Shown here: piece by piece, positions 45,372-54,320 of the stretch
How positions within the stretch are numbered: position 1 is the stretch's first letter
Layout: every line of letters starts with the position of its first letter
From: Lysobacterales bacterium
Lineage (GTDB): Bacteria; Pseudomonadota; Gammaproteobacteria; Xanthomonadales; Rhodanobacteraceae
Assembly (NCBI GenBank): GCA_017305135.1
Contig: JAFKNA010000024.1
Span: 1 to 54,320, forward strand
Direction of reading: 5' to 3'
DNA: 54,320 nucleotides
Notes under the pieces: model-generated
The model's database searches: none
What the model saw: only the letters and a program-made list of their open reading frames with translations
What the model was told of the DNA's origin: nothing
Position numbers and translations under genes: made by a program

Positions 45372-46376
45372 TTATTCGGCCGCCGGAGCCTCGTCGGCGT
45401 TGGCCGGGGCGGGCTGGGCGGGGACGGATTCGACCGCCGCTTCCACCTTTTCCGGACGCTCGCTGCCGCCGCTCTCGATGGGCGCCGCTTCGGCAGGGCG
45501 GGGCTCCGCCTTGGCGCGCTGTGGCGCGGGGCCGCGACGCTGCTCGGATCCACGCTTGCCCGGAGCCGGCTTGCGCGCCCCCGGCTTGCGGCGGTCGTCA
45601 CGATCGCGCTCGCGCGGTTCCCTGGTCTGGACCGGATTGCCTTCGGCATCGAGCTCGACGAACTCGTCGCTGCTGCCGGGGACGATGTCCGGCGCGGCGG
45701 CGCGGCCTTCCAGCACCGCGTCGGCGGCGGCGGCGGCGTAGAGCTGCACGGCGCGGATGGCGTCGTCATTGCCCGGGATGGCGTAGTCGACCAGCGCCGG
45801 GTCGTAGTTGGTATCGACCACCGCGACCACCGGGATGCCGAGCTTGCCGGCTTCCTTGACCGCGATGTCCTCGTGGCCGATGTCGATCACGAACAGGGCG
45901 TCGGGCAGGCGGTTCATGTCCTTGATGCCGCCGAGCGAGTTCATCAGCTTCTCGCGCTCGCGCATCAGGCCCAGCACCTCGTGCTTGACCAGGCGGCCGA
46001 AGCTGCCGTCGGTCTCCATCGTCTCCAGTTCCTTGAGGCGCGCCACCGACTGCTTGACGGTGCGGAAGTTGGTCAGCATGCCGCCCAGCCAGCGCTGGCT
46101 GATGTAGGGCATGCCGCAGCGGCTGGCTTCTTCCTTGATGGCCTCGCGCGCCGAGCGCTTGGTGCCGACGAACAGGATCGTGCCGCGCTTCTGTGCGACG
46201 CCGGAGATGAAGTTCATCGCGTCGGTGAAGAGCGGCAGCGTCTTCTCGAGGTTGATGATGTGGATCTTGCCGCGCGCGCCGAAGATGTACGGCGCCATCT
46301 TCGGGTTCCAGTAGCGGGTCTGGTGGCCGAAATGCACGCCGGCTTCGAGCATCTGGCGCATGGTGACTTGTGGCAT
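45372..46376 (-). CDS. rpsB: 30S ribosomal protein S2 with long C-terminal extension
   Basis: 334 residues. The first 230 follow the S2 family: [66 protein letters not shown] and [13 protein letters not shown]2 is usually about 240-270 residues. The extra 80-100 residues are Pro/Ala/Glu/Arg-rich ([20 protein letters not shown], then an acidic end DEAPAAE) and probably disordered. ATG 46376 is set by MPQVTMRQ. The leader of some 250 bases up to the predicted promoter is where S2 autoregulation would act. Confidence 0.96.
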   Translation of the reverse strand: MPQVTMRQMLEAGVHFGHQTRYWNPKMAPYIFGARGKIHIINLEKTLPLFTDAMNFISGVAQKRGTILFVGTKRSAREAIKEEASRCGMPYISQRWLGGMLTNFRTVKQSVARLKELETMETDGSFGRLVKHEVLGLMREREKLMNSLGGIKDMNRLPDALFVIDIGHEDIAVKEAGKLGIPVVAVVDTNYDPALVDYAIPGNDDAIRAVQLYAAAAADAVLEGRAAAPDIVPGSSDEFVELDAEGNPVQTREPRERDRDDRRKPGARKPAPGKRGSEQRRGPAPQRAKAEPRPAEAAPIESGGSERPEKVEAAVESVPAQPAPANADEAPAAE

Positions 46377-46641
46377 TGCAGGTATTCCTTCGAAGGGAGC
46401 CGTGGCAGGTCCGGATGAACGCCCATGCGGGCGGGCTTTCTCGGCGACTGGCCTGCGGCTCCGGGGTTGGACCTCCACGCATCCGCCGCGGACGACCCCT
46501 TGCGGGGCACCCCGAACGCGGTGACGATGCGTGTGCGGATTTGGCCGTGTGGCCATTGATGCGCCCGAGCGGATTGAATCCGCCGGTGGTGCGCACATCT
46601 GTGTGAACTCCCGCTGCGAAAGCCGACAGATCAACGCCGGA

Positions 46642-46672
46642 ATTGTAGCCTCTGCACTGCTCGGGCCACAAT
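46642..46672. promoter_or_regulatory. overlapping divergent promoters of rpsB and map
   Basis: The same two boxes serve both strands. Plus strand: TTGTAG (46643-46648), 18 bp, CACAAT (46667-46672), 63 bases before the map ATG. Minus strand: TTGTGG (46671-46666), 18 bp, TACAAT (46647-46642), about 265 bases before the rpsB ATG. The minus-strand version is the better match. The two polymerases could not bind together. Confidence 0.5.
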
Positions 46673-46734
46673 ATCCCGCATCCGCGCTGCCGCCGGGCCA
46701 TCCCGCCCGCCAGCGAAGCCGCCTTCGAGGAATC

Positions 46735-47502
46735 ATGACAGTCACGGTAAAAACCCCGGAACAGATCGACAGGATGCGTGTCGCCGGCGCGCTCGCCGCC
46801 GAAGTGCTGGAAATGCTGGTGCCGCACGTCAGGTCCGGCGTCAGTACCGAGGAGCTCGATCGTATCGCCTACGAGCACATCGTCGGCGTGCAGAAGGCGG
46901 TGCCCGCCAATGTCGGCTACAAGGGCTTCCCGAAGACGCTCTGCACCTCGGTCAACCACGTCATCTGCCACGGCATCCCCAATCCCGGCAAGATCCTCAA
47001 GGATGGCGACATCCTCAACATCGACGTGACGGTGATCAAGGACGGCTGGCACGGCGATACCAGCCGCATGTACTTCGTCGGCGAGCCGTCGGTGCTGGCG
47101 CGGCGCCTGGTCGAGACCACCTTCGAGGCGATGATGCTCGGCATCGGCCAGGTGCGCCCGGGCGCGACGCTGGGCGACATCGGCCATGCCATCCAGCGCC
47201 ACGTCGAGGCGCGCGGCTACTCGGTGGTGCGCGAATACTGCGGCCATGGCATCGGCCGCATCTACCACGAGGACCCGCAGGTGCTGCACTACGGCCAGCC
47301 CGGCGCCGGCCTCAAGCTGCAGAAGGGCATGACCTTCACCGTCGAGCCCATGGTCAACGCCGGCAAGCAGTACACCCGCCAGTTGCCGGACGGCTGGACC
47401 GTGGTGACCAAGGATCACTCGCTGTCGGCGCAGTGGGAGCACACCATCGCCGTGACCGATGAGGGCTACGAGATCCTGACGCCGTGGCCGGACGCCGCCT
47501 GA
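46735..47502 (+). CDS. map: type I methionine aminopeptidase
   Basis: 255 residues. It removes the initiator Met. Metal ligands appear in [19 protein letters not shown] (two Asp), [15 protein letters not shown] (His), [11 protein letters not shown] (Glu) and [11 protein letters not shown] (Glu). The substrate His is in [13 protein letters not shown] 46735 follows GAGGAATC. Divergent from rpsB, as in most gammaproteobacteria, and followed 9 bp later by glnD. Confidence 0.97.
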   Translation: MTVTVKTPEQIDRMRVAGALAAEVLEMLVPHVRSGVSTEELDRIAYEHIVGVQKAVPANVGYKGFPKTLCTSVNHVICHGIPNPGKILKDGDILNIDVTVIKDGWHGDTSRMYFVGEPSVLARRLVETTFEAMMLGIGQVRPGATLGDIGHAIQRHVEARGYSVVREYCGHGIGRIYHEDPQVLHYGQPGAGLKLQKGMTFTVEPMVNAGKQYTRQLPDGWTVVTKDHSLSAQWEHTIAVTDEGYEILTPWPDAA

Positions 47503-47511
47503 GCTGAGTCC

Positions 47512-50184
47512 ATGGCCGGGACGGCGCCACCGGACGCCCCGCGGCGATTGCCGCCGGCGCAGCCGCGCAGCGGCGTGTCGCCGGAGGCGAGGCGCGCGCT
47601 GCGCCAGTTCCTCGACGATGATGCGCGTACCGGCGCCGTGCGCTTCCGTGCCGGTGTCGATGCCACGGTGCTGGTGCGCGAGCGTGCCGCGGCCGTCGGC
47701 GAGGTGCTCGGCCACGTCTGGCGCGCCTGCCTCGGCGATGCGGCCGGATGCGCGCTGTTCGCCGTCGGCGGGTTCGGCCGCGGCCTGCTGTTCCCGCATT
47801 CGGATGTGGACCTGCTGGTGCTGGCCGACGCCGCCGCGCTGAGCCGCGAGACGCGCGCCTTCGAGACCTTCTTCGCCTGCCTCTGGGACATCGGCCTCAA
47901 GCCCGGCCATGCCGTGCGCCCGCCCGCCGAGTGCCGTGAGCTCGCCGCCGCCGACGCCAGCGTCTATACCAGCCTGCTCGATGCGCGCCAGCTCGCCGGC
48001 GATCCTGCGTGCGCCGGTGTCCTGGCGGACATCGTCGCGGATCCGGAGATCTGGCCACCGAGCGACTTCCTCGCCGCCAAAAAGGCCGAGCAGGCGGCGC
48101 GCCACGCGCGCTTCGGCGACACCGCCTACAACCTCGAACCCAACCTCAAGGAAGGCCCGGGTGGCCTGCGCACGCTGGACCTCATGCGTTGGCTGGGACG
48201 GCGCATTGCCGGGGTCGCGGATTTCCAGGCGATGGCGGCAGCCGAGCTCATCGATGTCGCCGAGCTTGCCGACCTCCAGCAGGCCGCCGCGCTCCTGGCC
48301 CGCTACCGCCATGCGCTGCACCTGGCCGCCGGTCGCGCCGAGGAGCGCCTGCTGTTCGACCACCAGCGCGCCCTCGCCATCGCGTTCGGCTATGAGGACG
48401 CGCCCGCCGGCAACCTCGCCGTCGAGCAGTTCATGCAGGCCTTCTACCGCGCCGCCACCATGGTCGAACGGCTCGGCTTCCAGCTGGTCGAGCGTTTCAC
48501 CGAGCTGCTGGAAACCGTGCCGGCGCAGCCGCGCGTGCTCGACCGCGACTTCCGCGCCCTCGGCGCACGCATTGAACCGGCCTGCGCCGAGCTCTTCCTG
48601 CGTCGCCCGCGCGCGCTGGTGGACGTGTTCGCGGTGCAGCTCGACCACCCCGGGCTGCGTGGCCTGTCCGCCCAATCGATGCGGCTGCTGCAGCAGGCGC
48701 TCGCCCGGCATGGCGATGCGTTCGCGGCGGATCCCGAGGTGATGGCGGCCTTCCTGGCCCTGGTGCGGCATGGCGCGCCGGCGGTGGAAGCACTCGCGCG
48801 CATGAACCGCCACGGCGTGCTGGCGGCCCTGCTGCCGGAATTCCGGCGTGTGGTCGGGCGCATGCAGTACGACCTGTTCCACGCCTACACGGTGGACGAG
48901 CACACCCTGCGCGTGCTGCGCAACGTGGCGCGCTTCGACGATGCGGCGAGCGCGACCGGGTTCCCGCTCGCGCCAGCCATTTTCAAGGATCTCGACAAGC
49001 CGGAACTGCTGATCCTCGCCGCGCTGTTCCACGACATCGCCAAGGGCCGTGGCGGCGACCATTCGGTGCTCGGCGAGGCCGATGCGCGCGCCTTCTGCCG
49101 GCGCCTCGGCCTCGCCGCCGCCGACACCGAACTGGTCGCCTGGCTGGTGCGCTGGCACCTGCTGATGAGCGTGACCGCGCAGCGGCAGGACATCTCCGAC
49201 CCCGAGGTCGTGCACCGCTTCGCCGTGCAGGTCGCCGATCGCGAGCGGCTGGACCATCTCTATCTCCTCACCATGGCGGACATCGCCGGCACCCATCCCG
49301 GGCTCTGGAACGAATGGAAGGCGCGGCTGCTCGCCGACCTCCACGCGGCCACCCGCTACATGCTGCGCGCAGGCCTCGGCCGGCCGCCGGAAGCGGAGGC
49401 CCGCATCGCCGAATGCCGCGCGCTGGCCGAGGTGCTGCTGGTGGATGCGGGCCTGCCCGCGGCGCGTGCGCAGGAGCTGCTGGCAGGCTTCCCCGAGCGG
49501 AGCTTCCTGCGCCATCGTCCGGCGCAGATGGCGTGGCAGGCACGCGCCATCGACGCCGCCCGCGGGCAACCAGTGGTCGCGCTGCGCCCGCAGTCGGCGC
49601 GCGGCGGCAGCAGCGAGCTGTTCGTCTCGGTGCCCGACCGCGACGGCCTGTTCGCGGCGATCGCCGCCACCCTCGACCGCTTCGGCTGCAGCGTGGTGCT
49701 GGCGCGCCTGTTCGCCACGCCGGGCGGGCAGGTGTTCGATTCCTTCGAGCTGCTCGATGCGGCCACCCAGGCGCCGATCGATGCCGCGCGCGCGCGGGAC
49801 CTGGAAGCGGCCCTGTGTCGCGCCCTCGCCGCGCGCGACCCGACCCCGCGCATTGCCCGGCGCAACCTGTCGCGGCGCCAGCGCCACTTCCAGCGCCCGC
49901 CGCGGGTCGACTTCAGCAAGATCGGCGGCATGACCCAGATGGCCCTGGTCACCAGCGACCGCCCGGGCCTGCTGGCCGAAATCGCCCTGGCCCTGCGCGA
50001 GGCGCGGGTGCGCGTGCACGATGCGCGCATCGCCACCTTCGGCGAGCGCGCCGAGGACTTCTTCGTGCTCAGCGACGAGAACAACGCGGCACTGGGCGCC
50101 GCTCACGAGGCCGCGCTCACCGCCATCCTGTCGCGCCGCCTGGGCGCATCACCCATCACCCGCGAGGTCATCCATGCCGGTTGA
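47512..50184 (+). CDS. glnD: bifunctional uridylyltransferase / uridylyl-removing enzyme
   Basis: 890 residues. Nitrogen sensor that uridylylates and deuridylylates PII according to glutamine. The nucleotidyltransferase loop is [19 protein letters not shown] (about residue 85). [19 protein letters not shown] is the conserved linker, and the HD site [16 protein letters not shown] stands near 500. Two ACT domains sit at about 700 ([18 protein letters not shown]) and 810 ([18 protein letters not shown]). The gene overlaps dapD by 11 bases. Confidence 0.97.
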   Translation: MAGTAPPDAPRRLPPAQPRSGVSPEARRALRQFLDDDARTGAVRFRAGVDATVLVRERAAAVGEVLGHVWRACLGDAAGCALFAVGGFGRGLLFPHSDVDLLVLADAAALSRETRAFETFFACLWDIGLKPGHAVRPPAECRELAAADASVYTSLLDARQLAGDPACAGVLADIVADPEIWPPSDFLAAKKAEQAARHARFGDTAYNLEPNLKEGPGGLRTLDLMRWLGRRIAGVADFQAMAAAELIDVAELADLQQAAALLARYRHALHLAAGRAEERLLFDHQRALAIAFGYEDAPAGNLAVEQFMQAFYRAATMVERLGFQLVERFTELLETVPAQPRVLDRDFRALGARIEPACAELFLRRPRALVDVFAVQLDHPGLRGLSAQSMRLLQQALARHGDAFAADPEVMAAFLALVRHGAPAVEALARMNRHGVLAALLPEFRRVVGRMQYDLFHAYTVDEHTLRVLRNVARFDDAASATGFPLAPAIFKDLDKPELLILAALFHDIAKGRGGDHSVLGEADARAFCRRLGLAAADTELVAWLVRWHLLMSVTAQRQDISDPEVVHRFAVQVADRERLDHLYLLTMADIAGTHPGLWNEWKARLLADLHAATRYMLRAGLGRPPEAEARIAECRALAEVLLVDAGLPAARAQELLAGFPERSFLRHRPAQMAWQARAIDAARGQPVVALRPQSARGGSSELFVSVPDRDGLFAAIAATLDRFGCSVVLARLFATPGGQVFDSFELLDAATQAPIDAARARDLEAALCRALAARDPTPRIARRNLSRRQRHFQRPPRVDFSKIGGMTQMALVTSDRPGLLAEIALALREARVRVHDARIATFGERAEDFFVLSDENNAALGAAHEAALTAILSRRLGASPITREVIHAG

Positions 50185-50989
50185 AGCCCTGATCAAGGAC
50201 GCCTGGGAGCGTCGCAGCAACCTTTCCGATGCCGACGCGGCGCGCCTGCGCCCCGCCGTGGACGAGGTGCTGGATGGCCTGGAATCGGGCGGACTCCGCG
50301 TCGCCGCGCCGGACGGGCAGGGCGGCTGGCAGGTGCAGCAGTGGATCAAGAAGGCGGTGCTGCTGTACTTCCGCCTGCATCCGAACCAGGTGATGGACGG
50401 CGGCCCGATGGCGGCCTTCGACAAGGTGCCGCTGCGCTTCGCCGGCGCCGCCGCCGAGGCCTTCCAGACGGCCGGCGCGCGGGTCGTGCCGGGCGCGCTG
50501 GTGCGCCGCGGCGCCCATGTCGGCAAGGATGCGGTGCTGATGCCGAGCTACGTCAACATCGGCGCCCGCGTCGGCCCCGGCAGCATGGTCGACACCTGGG
50601 CCACCGTCGGCTCCTGCGCGCAGATCGGCGCCAACGTGCACCTTTCCGGCGGCGTCGGCATCGGCGGCGTGCTGGAGCCGCTGCAGGCCAACCCGACCAT
50701 CATCGAGGACGACTGCTTCATCGGCGCGCGCTCGGAAGTGGTCGAGGGCGTCATCGTCGAGCAGGGCAGCGTCATCGGCATGGGCGTCTTCCTCGGCCAG
50801 TCGACCAGGATCTACGACCGCGCAACCGGCGAGGTGAGCTACGGCCGCGTGCCCGCCGGCAGCGTCGTAGTGGCGGGGGCGCTCCCCGCTGCCGATGGCA
50901 GCCACAGCCTCTACGCGGCGGTGATCGTGAAGAAGGTCGATGCGCAGACGCGCGCCAAGACGGCAATCAATGAACTGCTGAGGGCGTGA
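50174..50989 (+). CDS. dapD: tetrahydrodipicolinate N-succinyltransferase
   Basis: 271 residues. Succinyl-branch step of lysine and diaminopimelate synthesis. The N-terminal helical part is followed by the hexapeptide beta-helix: [40 protein letters not shown] and [20 protein letters not shown] 50174 lies inside the glnD 3' end. dapE, the later enzyme of the same branch, stands 1.7 kb downstream. Confidence 0.96.
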   Translation: MPVEALIKDAWERRSNLSDADAARLRPAVDEVLDGLESGGLRVAAPDGQGGWQVQQWIKKAVLLYFRLHPNQVMDGGPMAAFDKVPLRFAGAAAEAFQTAGARVVPGALVRRGAHVGKDAVLMPSYVNIGARVGPGSMVDTWATVGSCAQIGANVHLSGGVGIGGVLEPLQANPTIIEDDCFIGARSEVVEGVIVEQGSVIGMGVFLGQSTRIYDRATGEVSYGRVPAGSVVVAGALPAADGSHSLYAAVIVKKVDAQTRAKTAINELLRA

Positions 50990-51195
50990 GGGCTGGGGCT
51001 TGGGGAGCAATATCTTTCTGCAGCTCACGCTCTGGATGGGCACGCCTTGGGGGCGGACCACTTCAGCGGTGAGGGTCTCGGCGCGACTCAAGGCAGCTGC
51101 GTCCTATGCCCTCGAGCCGCCCGCGGGTGCTTGCGTTAAGGTATCGCCCCGCGCACCTCAGTCCTCAGCCCTCAACCCAGCCCTCGGCCCTGATC
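50982..51195. repeat. inverted heptamer-type arrays flanking the dapD-arsC gap
   Basis: CTGAGGGCGTGAGGGCTGGGG begins inside the last codons of dapD at about 50983. The complementary CCTCAGTCCTCAGCCCTCAA begins near 51158 and runs to the arsC-like gene ATG at 51197. The arms are related to the CTGAGGG array upstream of rseP. The gap holds no other feature. Confidence 0.65.
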
Positions 51196-51196
51196 C

Positions 51197-51550
51197 ATGA
51201 CGTTGCTCTACGGCCTCCCCACCTGCGACACCTGCAAGAAGGCACGCAACTGGCTTTCGCGCTTCGATGTTCCCTTCGACTTCGTCGACTACCGCGCCAC
51301 GCCGGTGTCGGCGGCGACGCTGCAGGAGTGGGCAGGGCAGCTCGGCGGCTGGGAGAAGCTGGTCAACAAGGCTTCCACGACCTGGCGCAACCTCCTGCCG
51401 CAGCGCAAGGCGCCGGCGTCGGATGCGGAGTGGCTGCTGTTGATCAAGGAACATCCGGCGCTGGTGCGCCGACCGGTGCTGGTGACGGACGACGGCAAGG
51501 TTTCGGTCGGCTTCAGCGACAACGCCTTCAAGCGACGTTTCGGGCGCTGA
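51197..51550 (+). CDS. ArsC/Spx-family thioredoxin-fold protein
   Basis: 117 residues. LYGLPTCDTCKKARNWL is the redox-type CxxC start of the ArsC/Spx family. WEKLVNKASTTWRNL, HPALVRRPVLVTDDG and VGFSDNAFKRRF complete it. This is the YffB-like branch found beside dapE in many proteobacteria. True arsenate reduction is unlikely on that basis; a glutathione-linked role has been proposed for the branch. Confidence 0.85.
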   Translation: MTLLYGLPTCDTCKKARNWLSRFDVPFDFVDYRATPVSAATLQEWAGQLGGWEKLVNKASTTWRNLLPQRKAPASDAEWLLLIKEHPALVRRPVLVTDDGKVSVGFSDNAFKRRFGR

Positions 51551-51581
51551 GCATGCGCACGCCGCCGTGGAGGATCTTCCG

Positions 51582-52643
51582 GTGACGCGCGATGCGGTCC
51601 GCAGGTATCGCACCAACCTGCGCATCGAGCGCGACAACGCGGTGCTCTACGCGCGACTGGCGGCATTGGCCCGGGACAAGCGCCTGGCGCAGGCCTACCA
51701 GCGCATCGCGGAGGGCGAGATCACTAATGCGCGGTTCTGGGAGGCGCGCCTGCGCGACGCTGGATTCACGGTGCCGGAGCACACCGTTGGCCTGCGCGTG
51801 CGGGTGCTGATGGGCCTGGCGCGACTTTTCGGCACCGAGTTCGTGATGCCGAGCGTGGTGCGCGTGGAGCATGCCGACCACGCGCCCTCCCCGGTGGATC
51901 GGGTCGCCCATCGGGATCATTTCCCGATGCCCGAGCGGGTGTCATTGCCGCGCCGGCATGGCGGTGGCGGCGGCAGTACCCTGCGCGCGGCGGTGCTGGG
52001 CGCGAACGACGGGCTGGTGTCCAACGCGAGCCTGGTCATGGGCATGGCCGGCGCGGCCGCGGGCGAGGCGGCGGTGCTGCTGGCCGGCCTCGCCGGCCTG
52101 GTGGCGGGTGCATGTTCGATGGCCTTGGGGGAATGGCTGAGCGTCAACAGCTCGCGGGAGTTCTACCAGGCGCAGATCACCGAGCGCGCCGAGCGCCTGG
52201 CGGTCGCGCCCGAGGATGCGCGCCGGCGCATCGTCGCCATCTATCGCGACCGCGGGTTCGATGCGGACGAGGCCGAACACCTGGCCGGGCATCTCACCGA
52301 ATCGCCGCGGGCGACGCTCGATGCGCTGGTGCGCGAGGATCTTGGCGTCGACCCGGAGGAACTGGGCGGCTCGGCCTGGGGCGCGGCGATCTCCTCGTTC
52401 TGCCTGTTCGCCTTCGGTGCCGCGTTCCCGGTGGTGCCGTACGTGTTCCTGGAAGGCAGATCCGCATTCTTCGGCAGCCTTGCCGCGACCGCGCTGGGCC
52501 TGGTGCTGATCGGAACAGCCACGGCGCTCTTTACCGGTCGTGGCGCCGGCTTCTCCATTGCGCGGCAGTTCGCCATCACCGCCGCGGCCGTGGCCATCAC
52601 CTATACCATCGGCCACCTGCTGGGCGCGGCGATCGGCGGATGA
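51582..52643 (+). CDS. VIT1/CCC1-family iron/manganese transporter with ferritin-like N-domain (MbfA type)
   Basis: 353 residues from GTG 51582, chosen because GGAGGA stands 7 bases before it; an in-frame GTG at 51567 lacks a site. Residues 1-105 form a ferritin-like helical domain (LRIERDNAVLYARLAALARD, YQRIAEGEITNARFWEARL). The VIT domain follows: LRAAVLGANDGLVSNASLVM, GLAGLVAGACSMALGEWLSV and several C-terminal helices. Homologues move iron or manganese across membranes. The second iron-site motif, normally ExxH, reads EITN, so a His ligand appears lost. It is placed between the ArsC-like gene and dapE, which are adjacent in many relatives. Confidence 0.88.
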   Translation: MTRDAVRRYRTNLRIERDNAVLYARLAALARDKRLAQAYQRIAEGEITNARFWEARLRDAGFTVPEHTVGLRVRVLMGLARLFGTEFVMPSVVRVEHADHAPSPVDRVAHRDHFPMPERVSLPRRHGGGGGSTLRAAVLGANDGLVSNASLVMGMAGAAAGEAAVLLAGLAGLVAGACSMALGEWLSVNSSREFYQAQITERAERLAVAPEDARRRIVAIYRDRGFDADEAEHLAGHLTESPRATLDALVREDLGVDPEELGGSAWGAAISSFCLFAFGAAFPVVPYVFLEGRSAFFGSLAATALGLVLIGTATALFTGRGAGFSIARQFAITAAAVAITYTIGHLLGAAIGG

Positions 52644-52695
52644 GGCGGCGCGCCGCTTGCGGCATGATGGCTGATCCGCTGCCAGGTTCGCTGCC

Positions 52696-53847
52696 ATGTC
52701 CGAAGTCCTCGCGCTCACCTCGGAGCTGATCCGCCGCCGCTCGGTGACGCCGGACGATGCCGGCTGCCAGGCGCTCATCGCCGCGCGCCTCGCGCAGGCG
52801 GGCTTCACCACCGAGCAGCTGCGCTTCGGCGCGGTCGACAACCTCTGGGCAACCCACGGCAGCGGGCCGACGCTGGTGTTCCTCGGCCACACCGACGTGG
52901 TGCCAAACGGCCCGGAAGGCGATTGGGCCTCGCCGCCCTTCGAGCCGACGATCAGCGATGGGTATCTGTACGGGCGCGGCGCCGCCGACATGAAATCCGG
53001 CGTGGCGGCAATGGTGGTGGCGCTGGAGGCGTTCGTGGCGCGGCATCCGGAACACGCCGGGCGCATCGCCCTGCTGCTGACCAGCGACGAGGAAGGCGCG
53101 GAGAACCTCGACGGCATCCGCCGGGTGGCCGAGACCTTCCGCCAGCGCGGCGAGCGCATCGACTGGTGCCTGGTCGGCGAGCCCTCCTCGCGGCAGCGGC
53201 TCGGCGACCTGATCCGCGTCGGTCGGCGCGGATCGCTGTCCGGGACGCTGCGCGTCCACGGCGTGCAGGGCCATGTCGCCTACCCGGAGCTGGCCGTCAA
53301 TCCGATCCACGCGCTGGCGCCGGCCTTGGCCGAACTCGCGGCCGAGTCCTGGGATGCCGGCAATGCCGATTTCCCGCCGACCTCGTTCCAGGTCTCCAAC
53401 ATCGCCGCCGGCACCGGCGCCGCCAACGTCATCCCCGGGCACCTCACCGTTGCCTTCAACTTCCGCTACTCGACGGCGAGCAGTGCGCAAGGCCTGCGTG
53501 AGCGGACCGAGGCGATCCTTGGCCGGCATGGGCTGGATTTCGATCTGGAGTGGAATCTTTCCGGCGAACCGTTCCTGTCGCCCGCCGACGGGAAGCTGCG
53601 CGAAGTGGTCATCGGCGTCTGTCGGGAACTATGCGGCTCCGCGCCCGAAGAGAGCACTGGCGGGGGAACCTCGGACGGTCGTTTCATCGCGCCGCTGGGC
53701 GCGGAGGTGGTGGAACTTGGGCCCTGCAACGCGACCATCCACAAGGCCAACGAGCGGATCGCGGTCTCGGAACTGGAGCGGCTGCCCGGGCTCTACCTCG
53801 CCGTGGCGGAGCGGGTCCTGGCGGAGGGAGCAGGCGAGACCCGGTAA
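52696..53847 (+). CDS. dapE: succinyl-diaminopimelate desuccinylase
   Basis: 383 residues. A dizinc M20 amidohydrolase that frees succinate from N-succinyl-diaminopimelate. Metal ligands: His65 in [10 protein letters not shown], Asp98 in [11 protein letters not shown], the Glu pair in [10 protein letters not shown], and a C-terminal His in [27 protein letters not shown] is also typical. A hairpin repeat abuts its stop codon. Confidence 0.97.
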   Translation: MSEVLALTSELIRRRSVTPDDAGCQALIAARLAQAGFTTEQLRFGAVDNLWATHGSGPTLVFLGHTDVVPNGPEGDWASPPFEPTISDGYLYGRGAADMKSGVAAMVVALEAFVARHPEHAGRIALLLTSDEEGAENLDGIRRVAETFRQRGERIDWCLVGEPSSRQRLGDLIRVGRRGSLSGTLRVHGVQGHVAYPELAVNPIHALAPALAELAAESWDAGNADFPPTSFQVSNIAAGTGAANVIPGHLTVAFNFRYSTASSAQGLRERTEAILGRHGLDFDLEWNLSGEPFLSPADGKLREVVIGVCRELCGSAPEESTGGGTSDGRFIAPLGAEVVELGPCNATIHKANERIAVSELERLPGLYLAVAERVLAEGAGETR

Positions 53848-54172
53848 GTCGGCCCTACGCGGCCGACGGTTCCGTATCGCAACGCCGATCCGAGTTCCGC
53901 CTGCAGGAGCAGCTTCAGCTCCGACGCTCCGTCCCAGAGCGGAGGGAATCCCACAGCGCCAGGCCTGCCCAAGGCTCGACGCACGGATGAGGCCGGCGAA
54001 ACAGCAGCATGGATGCCCGCTTCCGCGGGCATGACGTCACAGTGGACTGATCGGTTGGCGCTGGCCCGTCACTCCACCGGAAAGCGCCGAGCTGGAGCGC
54101 GCATGGCTACCCGTGCGCGCATGCCGCATCCGCGGAGAGCTCCAGCTCCTTTCGACGTCATGCCCGCGAAAG
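53848..54172. repeat. repeat-filled region after dapE, no gene
   Basis: GTCGGCC (53848-53854), CTACGC, GGCCGAC (53861-53867) is a hairpin right after the dapE TAA. GGATGCCCGCTTCCGCGGGCATG at 54011-54033 is the hairpin family seen at 1600. A last copy of that family starts at 54157 (GTCATGCCCGCGAAAG) but its right arm is missing. GCCGAGCTGGAGCGC near 54087 and GAGAGCTCCAGCTCC near 54136 are further palindrome pieces. Confidence 0.65.
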
Positions 54173-54320
54173 GGTTGTGTCCCACCACGTGGTGTAGCTT
54201 CTGACCTCGGAGGCTCTCAGGCGGTGCTGGGCGGCAGGCTCAGTTTGCCATGGCAGGCAGTTCGGTGGCGGGCTGGTCGAGCAGCTCGGTCAAGGTCTCT
54301 CGTGGCATGTAGCGGGCGCG
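54173..54320 (-). mobile_element. probable insertion sequence end at the right edge (partial)
   Basis: The sequence changes at 54173, in the loop of the truncated hairpin, to GGTTGTGTCCCACCACGTGG. A minus-strand frame runs in from the window edge and ends at TGA 54242-54240. Its last 26 residues start RARYMPRETLTELLDQ and end PAMAN. A terminus followed by a short gap and the end of a reading frame is the layout of an IS. The family (perhaps IS256-like ends) is a guess. Confidence 0.4.

Noticed and set aside
45766-50106. Very long minus-strand open frame (over 1,400 codons) opposite map and glnD
   Set aside because: The plus strand encodes two complete, well-recognised enzymes. The minus frame is the usual GC-rich antisense shadow, with low-complexity Arg/Ala/Gly/His composition.

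Overview
The window looks like one chromosomal stretch of a high-GC gammaproteobacterium, most likely of the Xanthomonadales/Lysobacterales. The evidence is gene order and repeats. The ribF-ileS-lspA block leads into a type IV pilus minor-pilin operon. A long minus-strand cluster rpsB-tsf-pyrH-frr-uppS-cdsA-rseP-bamA-ompH-lpxD-fabZ-lpxA-lpxB-rnhB-dnaE-accA follows the usual gammaproteobacterial order. The gaps are packed with short palindromes typical of that group. No genus can be named from sequence reading alone.

Layout. 1-7.5 kb: ribF, ileS, a ParE-type toxin-antitoxin pair, lspA and a nucleotidyltransferase pair. 7.6-16.2 kb: fimT-pilV-pilW-pilX-pilY1-pilE, the priming and tip proteins of the type IV pilus. 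16.3-16.6 kb: a tRNA-Thr/tRNA-Val unit with promoter and terminator. 16.8-22.8 kb: an accessory island with a serine recombinase coupled to two ParB/RepB-like proteins, a small zinc-motif protein, an AbiEi/AbiEii pair and a decayed HigA remnant. 22.9-46.4 kb (minus strand): an exported protein of unknown function, accA, dnaE, a sulfatase-fold transferase, rnhB, the lipid A and outer-membrane biogenesis genes, phospholipid and undecaprenyl synthesis genes, then frr, pyrH, tsf and rpsB. 46.7-53.8 kb (plus strand): map, glnD, dapD, an ArsC/Spx-like gene, an MbfA/VIT-type iron transporter and dapE. The right edge seems to enter an insertion sequence.

Main points. (1) Repeats have entered coding sequence: ileS carries about 77 extra codons containing a repeat hairpin inside its editing domain, dnaE carries an inverted pair of heptamer arrays in frame, and lpxB starts inside the same kind of array. 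(2) pilY1 has a 12-C tract near its 3' end. Gain of one C truncates the protein; loss of one C opens a single frame through into pilE. (3) Two isoprenoid (MEP pathway) genes, ispH and dxr, are absent from both places where this gene order normally holds them, which hints at relocation or at a different isoprenoid route. (4) The recombinase-ParB-ParB-zinc protein module looks like an under-described mobile unit.

Limits. All calls come from reading translations and motifs. No database search, alignment or folding was run. Domain borders and repeat borders are approximate.
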